In this document: piece by piece, positions 43,632 to 54,959 of the stretch
Layout of the letters: each line of letters begins with the position of its first letter
Position numbering within the stretch: the first letter of the stretch is position 1
Source: Phymorhynchus buccinoides
Taxonomy: Eukaryota > Mollusca > Gastropoda > Neogastropoda > Raphitomidae
Length of the DNA: 64,000 nucleotides
Direction: 5' to 3'
Assembly: GCA_017654935.2 (NCBI GenBank)
Contig: CM065687.1
Coordinates: 17,176,740 to 17,240,739 of the forward strand
Made by a program: the position numbers and the translations under genes
Notes under the pieces: model-generated
The model's input: only the letters and a program-made list of their open reading frames with translations
What the model was told of the DNA's origin: nothing
Databases searched by the model: none

Positions 43632-43780
43632 GGGAGAAAAAATAAGTCAGCACATTTTACTATTTTCTTCCTTTCAGAACACAGAGCAATTCTAAAAGTT
43701 AATGATAACTTAGCATGTTTCTGAGGTTCACAAATAAAGACATTGGACACAAAAAGTTTTATCAAAGCAAATTATTCTGC
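43632..43780. repeat. Left arm of a large inverted repeat
   Basis: The sequence with AAGTCAGCACATTTTACTAT, TTTCAGAACACAGAGCAATT and GACATTGGACACAAAAAGTT reads, reverse-complemented, as the right arm at 45708-45965. The 101-codon minus-strand frame through it has no recognisable domain. Confidence 0.75.
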
Positions 43781-44025
43781 ATTACAATTGCACCAACGTT
43801 TTAGTCCTTCAGATTAGGGGAACAGAGCTCAGCTAATCACTGAGATTTGTCATTCATACTATAATTATATAGAGATTTGAAATAAAATATCAGTATGCTG
43901 CTGTGCACCGTGCCTCTGCATCTAAAGGACTTGAAAGTTAGAGCATTTGAAATGCAAAACTAGTAAAAAATTTGATAAAAACGTTTTGTCCAAAAGTCTT
44001 TATACTTCTTCTCTCTCTCTATGTA

Positions 44026-45652
44026 CAGTACACCCCGCGTGTAGTAAAGTCCAGGGGAGCAAGGATTTTCCTTTACTATAACAGGTTTTTCTTATAAACG
44101 ATGTTCGGATATAGTAAAGTTTTGATTATATTTGTTATCTTATCCAAGGATGTTTTTCAAAGTCAAAGCTAGCGTAAAATACTGAATATAAACCCATCCC
44201 ACCCCTTCCTCATATGGTTTGAGGTCAAAAAAGGAGATTGGGTTTATGCATGGTATATTTGCCTGTGCACAAAACTAGCTGTAAAAGCATATAGTGTACA
44301 ACCTCTAACTTCCAGAATGGCCTTTGAATCTATTCATGCATGCATATGCATGTGCGTGCACACACACACCAACACACACACACACGCACACACCGTGACC
44401 GGGCAGTTTGCCTGCAGACATTTCGCCTACAGACACTTCGCCTACGGACATTATGCCTATGGTCACCATGCTCACCGGACATTTTGCCTACTGGACATTA
44501 TGCCTACAGACATTATGCCTAATAATAGATTATCATGCCTGCAATAAATTATCGCATTTTCATGATGCTATATATATTTTTTTTCCCTATTCATTTTTTT
44601 AAGCTAAGTAATGAGAGATTGGTGACTATTCGTGGCGAATAGTCACGTGTTTCGACTCTGTTTTAATTTGTTGTAAGTAATGAGAGTGTGGGCTCAATTG
44701 TCGACTTAGCTCACCTTTTCCTCTGTGTGAGGGTGCTGCAGTAAAACATACAAATTTAATTGCAGCCAATGACCGGACAGTTTTCAATTGTATGTAATGA
44801 ATTGCAAATGAAGATTGTGGGCGGAAATGGTCGACTTAGTTCACTGTTTCTGCCATGCGAGGGCGCTGCGGTAGAGTGGGTACAAACCTAGTAGCAGTCA
44901 ATGTAATGTTAGTTTGTCATAATGAGTTTCATGAAATAAATTTGTGGCGAATAGTCACGTGTTTCGTGCCCAAGCTATCAACTGTATTGCCCGTTCTACC
45001 ACAGCGCCATCACACACTGTAATCAACAAATGTTTGCTTAACAAAATTTGTGCACGATCTCTCTTTTATCTACAGTTTAAATAATAAAGTTCACTTTAAA
45101 CAAGAATTTGTAAAAAAACAGAGTGAGAGAGAGAAAGAGAGAGAGAGAGGGAGGGAGAGAGAGAGAGAAAGAGAGACAAAGACAGAGATAGAGAGGGAGA
45201 GAGAGGGGGTGAGAGGGTGAGAGAGAGAGAGTAGAGGGAGTAGTGAGACTGTGACGTATACATTGATGACGTATTTACAAAAGTCAGGAAGAGGACACTT
45301 TTTTTTAATTGTAACCCAGGAGGAACCACAAATGATTTTACTATAGGAGTTTCTTTTTTTAAATTATAACCCAGTTGCTACTATGGGTGGGTGGAGGGAG
45401 TGGTGAGACTGTGAGGCATGCATTGGTGACGTATTTACAAAGGTCAGGAAGAGGACAATTTTTTTTATTGTGACTGAGGAGCCAGTCCTGTGGGGAACCA
45501 AAAGTGACTTTACTATAGCAGTTTTTTTATATTATAACCGAGTTGCTACTATCCGAGGACTATTTAGTGATAAAACAGTAGACCTTTGGCAGGGAACCAG
45601 TGCTTTCCCCGAAATTGCTTATAACCGAGTTTACTATAAACGGGGAGTACTG
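44026..45652. mobile_element. pogo/Tc1-mariner-like nonautonomous element
   Basis: The terminal inverted repeats are CAGTACACCCCGCGTGTAGT at the left and TACTATAAACGGGGAGTACTG at the right, and the element is bounded by TA on both sides. These are the features of Tc1/mariner-superfamily elements of pogo type. The 1.63-kb interior has no transposase. It holds two ~160-bp direct repeats (AGTGAGACTGTGACG near 45242 and AGTGGTGAGACTGTGAGG near 45400), a GA-rich tract at 45116-45230, and duplicated stretches near 44650-44740 and 44810-44900. Confidence 0.75.
44405..44540. repeat. ~15-bp tandem repeat
   Basis: About eight imperfect copies of GACATTTCGCCTACA (variants GACATTATGCCTACA and GACATTTTGCCTACTG). 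Confidence 0.8.
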
Positions 45653-45707
45653 TATATATATATAGTTTGCTTTGATAAACTTTATACTTGTTCTCTCTCT
45701 ATGTATA

Positions 45708-45965
45708 TATAGTTTGCTTTTATAAAACTTTTTTGTGTCCAATGTCTGTATTTGTGAACCTCATAAACAAACTCAATTTACTTTAACTTTACGATTTGTT
45801 CTGTGTTCTGAAAAAAACCACCCATAATGATTTGCTTTTAGGGGAATGGCGCTCAGCTAATAACTAATATTGTATATAAAATCTCAGTTAACGTTAGCTT
45901 TATGAATTGTTCTGTGTTCTGAAAAGAAGAAAATAATAAAATGTGCTGAATTACTTTTTCTCCCA
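45708..45965. repeat. Right arm of a large inverted repeat
   Basis: Reverse complement of the left arm at 43632-43780. TTCTGTGTTCTGAAAAGAAG and AAATGTGCTGAATTACTTTT, and separately TTTTGTGTCCAATGTCTG, match in inverted order. The pogo-like element lies between the arms. Confidence 0.75.
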
Positions 45966-47290
45966 AGCATTTCTTACTCTGTTATACTATTCCTGGATAG
46001 GAATGTTCTCCCATTATGTGTATTATAACTGGATACGGATTGGGTTTTCAACTGAATCTTCTCCCTCTTTTCTCATTTCTCTCACTCTCTGTCACCCCTC
46101 CTTTCCTCTCCTTCCCCCTCTTCCTTCTCTTGTTGTCTACTAGAGAAAATGAGTTCGTTAGTTCGTTCATTTGTCTGGAATTCCACCTTCTTTTCTTTCT
46201 TGCCCCCCCCCCCCCCCCCTCCTCCACACTTCATTCTGCCTACTCCTCGTTCTTTGCTAAACAACACTTCAAGACTTGTTCAGTGATTCGTTCTTCTCCC
46301 CATCTTTGGTGCTGCTATAAGAGTGTCTAATGTTAATTACCTTAGAAACTGCATTTGATTTGTAAGCATAAGTTTGATTTTTAAGCATAAGTTTGACTTT
46401 GATGATACGATGAATAGACTAATAGTATGATGTTTATCCCGTGGTATTGGATAGCAAAAACCCACCACTGTAGTGTTCTTATTGTAGGCTTTTTAAGCGT
46501 TTGGATATTATGTTTTAGTCCTTTAGTTTTATTTTTGCACGAATATGGTTTCCCGAACTGGTGCTTAATGGCTGTGTGTCCTACAGTTGTTTGCTGTTTT
46601 GCTATTGATTTTGCTTGTTACTGTTGTTGTTTCTAAACGCAAAGTGTATGTTTTAGTATCCATTTTCTTGTGTACATTTAATTGAATGTTTATTTCAGAA
46701 TATTTTCACTTATTTTATTTATGATATTTTAATATTTAGAACGTCGAAAATGTTTCTTTATGTATATAAATTATGCAAGGTACTTTAAACGCTTAACTTT
46801 CTAAACAATACTTGAAGCGTGTTATGGTCTGTTGGTTGATAGTTGATTTGTTCATTATGTAAAAGCTACTTTATTCATATTCGTTGAAATATAACCAGCT
46901 TGGCATGTGTAATCCAAAATATTCATAATTTGTTAAATGTTATCATTCTGTAATTTGTTTTAAAATTACTTAATTCTATGCACAATTTCAAACGTATTCT
47001 GCGTGGACGTTTTAGCTACATAGGTTCGCCAAGCCATAGGAGGGTTTTTAAACTCTTTTTTTTACATCGAAAACGCATGTACCATACGAAACGTCTTGTT
47101 ATTGACTTTCATTAAAGGACCAAATACTACCTGAACGCCTTGTGTCTTTTATGTGTCTATTTTGCAAAGGTGTTTAGTATCTGGGGTTGTTTTTTTTATA
47201 CATGTCTGCTTTTTTTGTAGGCTTAATTACTCTGAAATTTGTTGTTGTTGTTTATCTGAACTATTTGATACATTCTAAAAAAAATGGATA
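45966..47290. other. No gene recognised
   Basis: AT-rich, largely unique sequence with a C run at about 46204-46219. The 69-codon frame at 46427-46636 is hydrophobic with several Cys, but has no splice or family support. Confidence 0.4.
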
Positions 47291-47294
47291 GACA

Positions 47295-47297
<3 letters not shown>

Positions 47298-47325
<28 letters not shown>

Positions 47326-47577
47326 AAGAAGAAGAAGAAGAAGAAGAAGAAGAAGAAGAAGAAGAAGAAGAAGGACGAGGAGGAGGAGAAGAAGAGTAAG
47401 GAGGGGGAGAAGAACGTGGAGGACGAGGAGGAGGAGGAGGAGGAGAAGAAGAAGAAAAGATGGGGGAGAAGGAGAAGAGGAGGAGGAGAAAAAATAATGA
47501 GGAGGAGGAGGCGGAGAAGAAGAGAAGAAGAAGAAGAGGAGGAAGAAAAAGAAAATGAAAAAGAAGAAGAAGAAGAT
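47298..47577. repeat. (GAA)n and GAG/GGA-rich purine tract
   Basis: About 75 bp of near-pure AAG repeats, then about 200 bp of interrupted GAA/GGA. Long Lys/Glu or Leu/Ser frames here are artefacts. The tract abuts the 3' tail of LINE C. Confidence 0.95.
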
Positions 47578-49002
47578 TGTTTGATTGATTAATTGATTGA
47601 TTGAACTTTTTGATGGGTAAAGATTCAGGCACATTGAAGGCCTGTTTACAAATCCGCCCATTTAAATAATAAAAATAAAACGTAACGAGGACAAAACCAA
47701 ATAATGTAAGAAATAAAACATTAATAACAATTCATGCAAATAGCCAAGGAAGGAACACTCTCTCTCTCTCAAGATACACACATGCACACAGACACGCATA
47801 CACACACGCGTGCCCGTACCCATTATATATATGCACATGCAGGCACACTCGCACACATCTACACACACTTGCCTGTACGCACGCACGTACGCACGCATGC
47901 ATCCATAGTCACACATTTCTTTTTTTTAAATGCAGCTGCGAGTAGGTCATTTAAACCTAGTCATACGTATAATAAATTAACGCCTTAATTTCACTTTTGA
48001 ATGATGATAATGAAGTCTTGAGGCGGAGACATGGAGGGAGTGTGTTCAATTCCTTACTTGTTTTGAACAAATTTAAGTTAGGCTTAGGAATGATTAATCT
48101 ATGTGATGCATGATACTCGTGGGCTTGGTCCATGAACAATTTTATGTGTAAGAATTAAAGTGTTATATGTAAGTCTAGATTGGAGAGGTAGTATATTATA
48201 ATTTTTAAAGAGATCATGCATTGAAAAGTCAGACTTTTTATTGCTGGGTATCATTTTAACGGCACGTTTCTGAAAGGAATATAATGGTTTTAGGACAGAA
48301 GGAGCACACTTTCCCCAAGTAACTGATCAATAAACTAGACGTGATTGTATAAAGGCAGAATAAAAAAAGTTTTCTGGAGTGTTCGTCTAAAACATGCTTT
48401 ATCTGTGATAATTGAGAAACGCTAGATGATATTTGTTTGATAAGGTAATGAACATGATCATGCCACAGAAGATTTTCATCAATAATAACGCCTAATAATT
48501 TATGTTGTGTTACTTGTTTAATGTTGTTTCCTTTATATTCAATAATTAATTTGGTGTCTTTCATGCATTGTCTTTTTTCACAAGGGCATATCAACATACA
48601 GTCAGTTTTTTCAGGATGGACAAGCATATTGTTAGAATCACACCATGTCTCCAATGATTTCATACTGTTATTTAGGTTATAATTTATGTTTTCAATATCA
48701 TAATTAGCGCTTTGTAAAGATATTTCATCAGCGAACAGATCACATATATATTATTTTTTAAATGGATAATGGGAGATCATTAATGAGAGAGAAAATAATG
48801 GTGGTCCTTGTGGAACTCCTCTGGTTATGAATCTTTTGGAAGAAATGCTTCCGTCTAAAAAGACAGACTGGGAGCAGTTGGACAGGTAAGATCTAAAGAA
48901 ACATTCTGTATTCTTATCAATGCCATAGACCTTCACTTTATCAAATCAAATGCTTTAGTTAAATCAATGAACATTACTCCAACTGCTTTTTGGCTCACGT
49001 CG
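47578..49002 (-). pseudogene. LINE C: 3' half of reverse transcriptase and 3' tail
   Basis: On the minus strand: VSQKAVGVMFIDLTKAFDLI (palm), KNTECFFRSYLSNCSQSV, RGVPQGPPLFSLSL (degenerate PQG box), then HPEKTDCMLICP, HKLLGVIIDENLLWHDHV and a C-terminal region near 48000-48139, ending in a (TCAA)n-type tail at 47578-47605. The F/Y-x-DD box region is disrupted near 48700, and frameshifts separate the pieces. Belongs with 50686-53055 as one L2/CR1-like element. Confidence 0.85.
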
Positions 49003-49058
49003 TTTTTTAAAACAAAGTGAGTCTATAGTATCGTACATGTTCGGTTGTGTGTCTGTGT

Positions 49059-49125
<67 letters not shown>

Positions 49126-50685
49126 GCGTCCGTGGCCCCGACCTTTAACCTTAACTCAAACCTTAACGTTGTCATTTTCTCTAAACATATAAGGCGTTAG
49201 AGGGTTAAAGTTAGCAGGATACTTGATTTTGACGTGAGCCTTCAAGTCACGACGATCAAAGCAGTCAGATACATTGATAAAGAACAAAATAAAGATAATC
49301 ATTTGTTGCAGAGATTACTGTTGTGCAACCTTTAACCTTGACTCAGTCACACTCTTCAAACTAAAGAAGACTCTCACTCTCCACTGAAACTTTAACGTTG
49401 TCATTTTCTCAAAAAAACATAAGATGTTAGAGGGTTAAAGTTAGCAGGATACTTGATTTTGACGTGAGCCTTCAAGTCATGGCGATCAAAACAATCAGAT
49501 ACATCGATAAGGAACAAAAGAAAGAAAATCATTTGTTGCAGAGATTACTGTAACTGTTGTGTTGTACCGAGTAGGAGATACATACTGGAAAGAAGACTCT
49601 CCATTAGATATACAAAAACGCTCTTTAAAAAGAAACACAAGACTTCAGGTGTGTACAAATAGGTACATTTTAACGTCGTCAACTTATATTTTCTGTAACA
49701 AATGGATGTACCGAGTGTGTGCGTTGACGGCCCGGTTGTTTAGCTTTATTTGCGCCTTTGAGTAACGGTTGTTCGTGTTCATTCGCACATCATCTCTGCG
49801 CATAACTTAGCCTACCGCACTTCCGGCAACAAGGCCTAGGCCTAGAGAATAAGAGATCTGCATGCCTTACCTCATAATCAAGACGACGTACTTAACATTT
49901 AGCCCACATTCATTTCAGTCTTGAAAAAAAAAATACGGAAAATCCAGGGTTCGTCGATTTCACTGCCTTCGACGTACGAATCCTTTGTTAGGCCTAGACG
50001 ATTGATCACCATGTGCAAAGACTGTACAGGGGAAGATAAACATGGATGAGCTTGCTGGCTGTGACCTTGACCTTTGCTTTGTGGCAGAGGGGGGGGGGGG
50101 AATTAACGAAACGAAAATAAAATATTAGGACTAATATAAAATATCTTACAGAAATGTAGATGATGTGGAACAAGTTTTCATCGCATGAACAATCAGTTTA
50201 AAACAGTAACAGATCAGGAGTATGGCCTTACGAATCACGCAACTTCAATTATTAATTTTCTAAGAGTAAGAGGCTTAGACCCACAGGCAAAGACTGTAGG
50301 CCTACTACAGGTGTCCGTAGACCCCCCTTACCCCGGCGGGGGGGGGGGGGGGGGGGGGGGGGGGATTGGTCACTATGTTTTTCTGAAAGCTTGGTCAATA
50401 TGCTTTTCAATTTTACTTGTTTGCCAAAAATAAAAATAGGGCTCCACTATGTTACATGCGCATACATATAATTAAATTTTAAGGAAAGGTGTAGGGGTCA
50501 TTTAATGCATAGAAATAATTTTAATTTACACAGTAAAATAAAAATTAATTCTGTTTTCAGATGCACAAGTGTCTACATAACAGTATTCTCTCTATACAGG
50601 CATGGGAATTGTCATGGGAATTCCCATGCCTGCTATAGTAATAAAAATCAGACGTGAGCCTTGCAGGCTTTGCCTCTTGTTTTAT
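49003..50685. repeat. Insertion in LINE C
   Basis: RT coding sequence stops at about 49003 and resumes at about 50686. The junctions carry an inverted 10-mer, GGCTCACGTC at 48993 and GACGTGAGCC at 50652. Inside are a (GT)n tract (about 49040-49124), two ~235-bp tandem units starting near 49141 and 49350 (each with GAGGGTTAAAGTTAGCAGG and TTTGTTGCAGAGATTACTGT) and a G run at 50337-50364. No coding domain is seen. It may be a nonautonomous DNA element. Confidence 0.65.
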
Positions 50686-51096
50686 TATTAATTTCTCTTA
50701 GCCAAGAATCAGTGATCCGACATAAAGCCGTTTCACAAGAATGTAGTTTTCGAAAACCTGATTGATGAATATGTAAAAGATCGTACTTCTCAATGAAAGA
50801 CGAGAAATGGCAATGAATATGTCGTTCTAGTGGTTTGGATAATGACGACAGTAGGGAGATAGGTCTATAGTTGTTACAATCATTTATATCCCCATTTTTA
50901 AGTAGAGGAATAACTTTGTCGTGTTTGAATGATTTTGGAAAATAATTCTGAGAGAGACAATATTCAAAAAGTATGTTAAAGAGTTTACTATATAAGATGC
51001 AGACAAGTTAAGTATTTTTGGACTGATTTCATCAAAACCACATGATTTTGTATGATTTAAGGACGACAAATACACGGATACTTCATAAATAGACAT
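50686..51096 (-). pseudogene. LINE C: reverse transcriptase N-terminal part
   Basis: Minus strand contains LNHTKSCGFDEISPKIL, LYLKMGI, then CNNYRPISLLSSLSKPLERH and LHIHQSGFRKLHSCETAL. These are the standard RT motifs 0 to 2 of CR1/L2-like LINEs. Several frame changes. Interrupted at 50685 by the inserted block. Confidence 0.85.
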
Positions 51097-51671
51097 GAGC
51101 GGAATTGAAAAGTTTTTTTCATTGATTTTATTTTTACAAAATTGTTTTAAAATAGTAGAATCAAAAGAATAATCGTTTTGGTCCTGTGTGCAAAGTGTTT
51201 CTCCATTTTATTTGTAAAATGGTCATTTAGTACATCAACAGGGGCGGTACATTTTTTTTATTCGATGTGCACGGCTTAGTTAGTTGATGTATAGCTTTTT
51301 ATATAGATGACCCATTGCTTTTGTCTCGTACCATCTTGCGGAATGACAACAATGACAGCCATATAATTTCGATATTTGAAAAGCATAGATCATCGCAAAT
51401 TTTAAATGAAATATAATGTTGAACATAAATAAGTAAACCTGTTTCAAATTTTTATTTTTTATTTTTTTCAGATTAAATTATATCCCTTTACAGGTATTAT
51501 ATTATCAGTTATATGTTCATTTATCCATGATTCTGAAAATCCAAATATATAAAAAGTCTTATTGCTGTCATGTATCAATCTGCGAACATATGTCGTTTTA
51601 TTTACAATATGACATATATTTAAATGACCCACTCGCAGCCCATCTTTGGTAGGCCATCCTGAAATATTCAT
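51097..51671 (-). pseudogene. LINE C: endonuclease domain, decayed
   Basis: A frame from 51671 reads GLRVGHLNICHIVNK and IFGFSESWINEH, the N-terminal motifs of the apurinic-like endonuclease (N in LNI, E in SESW). After a stop, 51300-51450 in another frame gives TGLLIYVQHYISFK and DLCFSNIEIIWLSLL. The rest of the domain, with the catalytic Asp and His motifs, is missing or unreadable. The intact domain nicks target DNA. Confidence 0.8.
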
Positions 51672-52008
51672 GGATTGGTTGACTACCTGGAATCATGCCC
51701 TTTTTGTGTGAAAGTGCACCTTGTACGCAAAAGGATTGATGTAGTGACTGATTCAATACAGAAGAGAATCAATGTTTGGGTGATGATTCAGAGGTGGAAA
51801 AGAGTCAATGCGGAGCATGATGTAGTCGGGAGCTGTGTCAGGATTAATTGCATATGCAGTAGGTCTGTAGTGGTGCTGAGGCATAGTTTGCCTGTTTTGG
51901 TGTTGATACATGGGCTGTGGGAATCGACGTTTATAAGAGGGTGGTGTGAATTGACGGTTGAATGGGGGAGGGGTGACCTGAGTTTTGAATGAGTGTCGGT
52001 TGACAAGA

Positions 52009-52590
52009 TCATGATATGGAGGTCATGGTGTTGAAAGACCGGAGGGTGGTATTGATGCCCCTGTTTGCCAGGCAAGAAGCGACGACGGTACGCGTTATGG
52101 TGATTGTCGGATGTTGAAAACTGATTTGATGTTTGATTGAAGTTATAGTTTCCTCCCGGGACGTTCCTCTGACGAAAGCCAAAGTAGGGTCGCCGATTTG
52201 AGTTGCCTTCAGGTCTTTGGCTAGGATAGTCGTCCCATTCCTGTTTGGGTGAATGGCATCGAAGTAGAAGGGCCGGTCAGATGGCGATTGGAAAACACGT
52301 TGTGCACTCATCAGTACTTTGTTCCATGTTTCCTCTCTGACTGGGCCTGCTGGGCAATCGTTCACCCCCACATGAATGGTGACATGTTCGATGTTGGGGT
52401 TCACATGGGCGTCGTCTAACCACTGTTGAAGATCTTTCGTGGTGATGCCAGATACAGAGATTTTTTTAAGGTAATGACCCTCAGACCTCAACTTCTTGGG
52501 GTTAATCAGTTTAATCACAGAGTCTCTGATCAGGATAGATGTAGCTCTGCCAAAGACAACAACGGGTGGGTGTTGTTTTTTTTATGGCGA
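52009..52590 (-). pseudogene. LINE C ORF1: SGNH-hydrolase-like (esterase) domain
   Basis: The minus-strand frame begins in VVVFGRATSILIRDSVIKLI and continues to HVGVNDCPAGP and FYFDAIHPNRNGTT, ending near 52009. These match the SGNH blocks: a Ser in an [GI]-x-DS context, the G-x-ND block and the D-x-x-H block with catalytic Asp/His. CR1/L2-type LINEs are known to carry such an esterase in ORF1. Here block I reads RDS where GDS is usual. It joins the coiled-coil part upstream in another frame, so one indel separates them. Confidence 0.8.
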
Positions 52591-53055
52591 ATCAACAGTA
52601 GAAGATATTTGTTTGCTTTTGTCACCCTCTGATTTGCTGACTGAAGAAGTGTTCAGAGATTTATCATTTGGACAGAATGGATTTGAAACTGGGACTGAAA
52701 ATTCAATTGATTCCTCACAAAGGTTTTCAGTTTGAGTTGAAGTGGAAGGAACGGGAGAGTGTTCAACGTCCTTGAAATTGACGTCAGATGGCAGAGAATC
52801 ACACAGGGCTTTAAGGGATTTGTTATCGTTTTGCAGGTCTCTGATGATGCCTTCAAAGTCAGTCACCTTTTGTTTCAATGTCGGCACACTTTCAGACTCT
52901 AGATATCTTTCATATATGTTAGATGGATGACAGTCAAACACAGGGATCGCCGAAGGTCCAGGATAGATAGAGGCAAAATACGGTGCAGGCCCAGGAGAGC
53001 AAGACGAAGCAGTCCATGGTTTGGGTCTCCTGTTTCTTCGTGCTCTCCTGGGCAA
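52582..53055 (-). pseudogene. LINE C ORF1: N-terminal disordered and coiled-coil part
   Basis: A 157-codon frame beginning MPRRARRNRRPKPW, with a basic N-terminus, a predicted heptad stretch (VPTLKQKVTDFEGIIRDLQN), a Ser/Thr-rich acidic linker and a stop at 52582. In an intact element it should run into the SGNH domain. A purine repeat at 53056 cuts off anything upstream. Confidence 0.7.
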
Positions 53056-53196
53056 GACGAAGAAGAAGAAGATGAAGAAGAAGAAGAAGAAGAAGAAGAA
53101 GAAGAAGAAGAAGAAGAAGAAGAAGAAGAAGAAGAAGAAGAAGAAGAAGAAGAAGACGAAGAAGAAGAAGAAGAAGAAGAAGAAGAAGAAGAAGAA
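53056..53196. repeat. (GAA)n tract
   Basis: Near-pure AAG repeats of about 140 bp with two GAC interruptions. Lys- or Leu-only frames are artefacts. Confidence 0.95.
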
Positions 53197-53204
53197 TGTA
53201 TATA

Positions 53205-53295
53205 ATTATAATGGTGCTACTCCCGATGTCTTTGCTTAGTACCATGTGGGTTTATATTTATGGTGTTGATTTATATGCAACCTGCTTTATTGTCA
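53205..53295. repeat. Direct repeat, copy 1, after the first GAA tract
   Basis: TTATAATGGTGCTACTCC, then AGTACCATGTGGGTTTATATT and a TATGGTGTT segment ending in TGCTTTATT. It recurs at 54047-54133 after the second purine tract. Confidence 0.9.
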
Positions 53296-53399
53296 TATGT
53301 TGATTATCATTATGTTGTTGTCATGTAGTATATTTTCTTCCTGTGGTTGGTGAATGGAAGGTGGTGGGAGGATTGGGGACCAGCAGAATTAATTGGAAA

Positions 53400-53731
53400 G
53401 ACAGAAGAAGAAGGAGGAGGAGGAGAAGAAGAAAGAAAAGAAGAAGGACGAGGAGAGGACGAAAAGCATAAGGTGGTGGAGACGAAGAAGAGGGGCAGGA
53501 GGAGAAAGAGAATAAGGGGGAGGCGGAGGAGGAGGAGAAGAACAAAAAGAAGAAGAAGAAGAAAAAGAAAAAGAAGAAGAAGAAGGAGAAGAAAAAGAAG
53601 AAGAAGAAAAAGAAGTAGAAGAAGAAGAAGAAGGAGGAGGAGAAGAAGAAGAAAACGAAGGAGGGGAAGAAGTAAAAGAAGAAGAAGTAGGAGGAGGAGG
53701 ACAAAGAGAAGGCGGGGGAGTAGTAGTAGTT

Positions 53732-53804
<73 letters not shown>

Positions 53805-54045
53805 AACTAGAAGAAGAAGAAGAAGAAGTAGGAGAATGAGGAGGAGGAAGAGGAGGAGGAGGAGGGGAGTAGGTAGTAGTAGTAGAAGAAGAAGAAGAAG
53901 AAGAAGAAGAAACAGAAGAAGGAGGAGGAGGAGGAAGAGACGAGGAGGGGGAGGAAAACAATAAGGTGGCGGAGGAGGAGGAGGAGGAGGAGAAGAAGAA
54001 GAGGAGGAGGGGGAGGAGGAGGAGAAAACGAATATGGAGGAGGAT
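53400..54045. repeat. Long GAA/GGA/AGT purine-rich tract
   Basis: About 640 bp of almost all-purine sequence with GAA, GGA and GAG triplets. An 84-bp (AGT)n run at about 53719-53802 breaks the strict purine pattern. Both strands yield long low-complexity frames that I discount. Mirror-symmetric purine tracts of this sort can form triplex DNA. Confidence 0.95.
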
Positions 54046-54046
54046 A

Positions 54047-54133
54047 AAGTTATAATGGTGCTACTCCAATTTCTGTAATCAGTACCATGTGGGATTATAT
54101 TTATGGTGTTAATTGTTATGTAATCTGCTTTAT
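54047..54133. repeat. Direct repeat, copy 2, after the second GAA tract
   Basis: Matches 53205-53295 with scattered substitutions, in the same orientation, so tract plus flank appear to have been duplicated together. Confidence 0.85.
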
Positions 54134-54420
54134 TAGAAAATGAGAGGGCAATAAAAAGAAGGGAAAAATCACCACAGTTGTCCGTATATCTGAGTAGCAC
54201 AGTGTGCAAGTTGTGCAGTTTGCAGCGTACACACACATTCTAATTAGCTCCACTGCTCAAACGGTTATATCTATCATTGGTTGACACTATCAGTCCATAG
54301 TTTGGGCCAATGGTAAAGTAACAGTGAGAGCTGTATGATAACGTTTACTTGTAAATTTCTTCAGCAATGGAAAATCATTTCGTAGTTTATTTTTGACTAT
54401 TTTGTTTTGTTTTGCGAATG
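54134..54420. other. No gene recognised
   Basis: Unique sequence without frames or repeats of note. Confidence 0.4.
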
Positions 54421-54730
54421 ACTATGAGTCTCAAACTCGGAGGCATTGTGCCAGTGCTGTGGTGCTGCAGCCTTTGGGATTGGTTGGTCTTGGGGGACCA
54501 GCACCCAACCCCAGCTGTCTTAAAGGCATCATGGCCTAGAGAGAAAGGGGCTGTACCCTGGGCAAGGTATCTCCATTAAAACAAAACACACACCAGCCGC
54601 TGTGACGTAATGGTAAAATCGCGGACTCGAATCTCATCAGAGGCGAGGATTTTGGGGGGTCTTGGACCCACTCCTACCCAAAGTGAGTGGCTATGAGCTC
54701 AATAGGGAGACTGAAACCACACAGTGGAGC
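54421..54730 (+). mobile_element. Possible tRNA-derived SINE sequence
   Basis: CGCTGTGACGTAATGGTAAA at about 54600 resembles an A box in a tRNA-like head, and ACTCGAATCTC about 30 bp later resembles a degenerate B box. The adjoining GGACCAGCACCCAACCCC and ACCCTGGGCAAGGTATCTCC are of the sort seen in SINE bodies. The 3' end is not defined. Not a functional tRNA, because no cloverleaf can be drawn. Confidence 0.4.
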
Positions 54731-54959
54731 TACATCCGCGTAGCGAATGCGATTCTGACAGTGTTGCTATAAATTCCATACCAAAACTGCAGGTGTCTGT
54801 AGTTCTCGGGCCTGGTTAACGATGGGATATTATTATGAAAGGAAGCGTAGAATACAGCCCTGTCACTTAGCCTCAGACCGATACGTAACTCCATAGCATC
54901 ATCATCATGATTGTCATCCGACACAATTCCTTCAATCATCAAAAACCAAAAAAACCGAA

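Noticed and set aside
43460..43765. 101-codon minus-strand frame as a host gene
   Set aside because: It sits in the arm of an inverted repeat, and the other arm does not keep the frame.
46427..46636. Hydrophobic 69-codon frame as a membrane peptide
   Set aside because: No splice context, no second copy and composition expected from AT-rich DNA.
47284..47592. Lys/Glu-rich 'protein' and similar frames at 53021, 53310-54236 and 60359
   Set aside because: Pure products of GAA, GGA or GA simple repeats.
54588..54660. A functional tRNA gene
   Set aside because: Only degenerate A- and B-box-like words are present. No acceptor stem or cloverleaf could be drawn.
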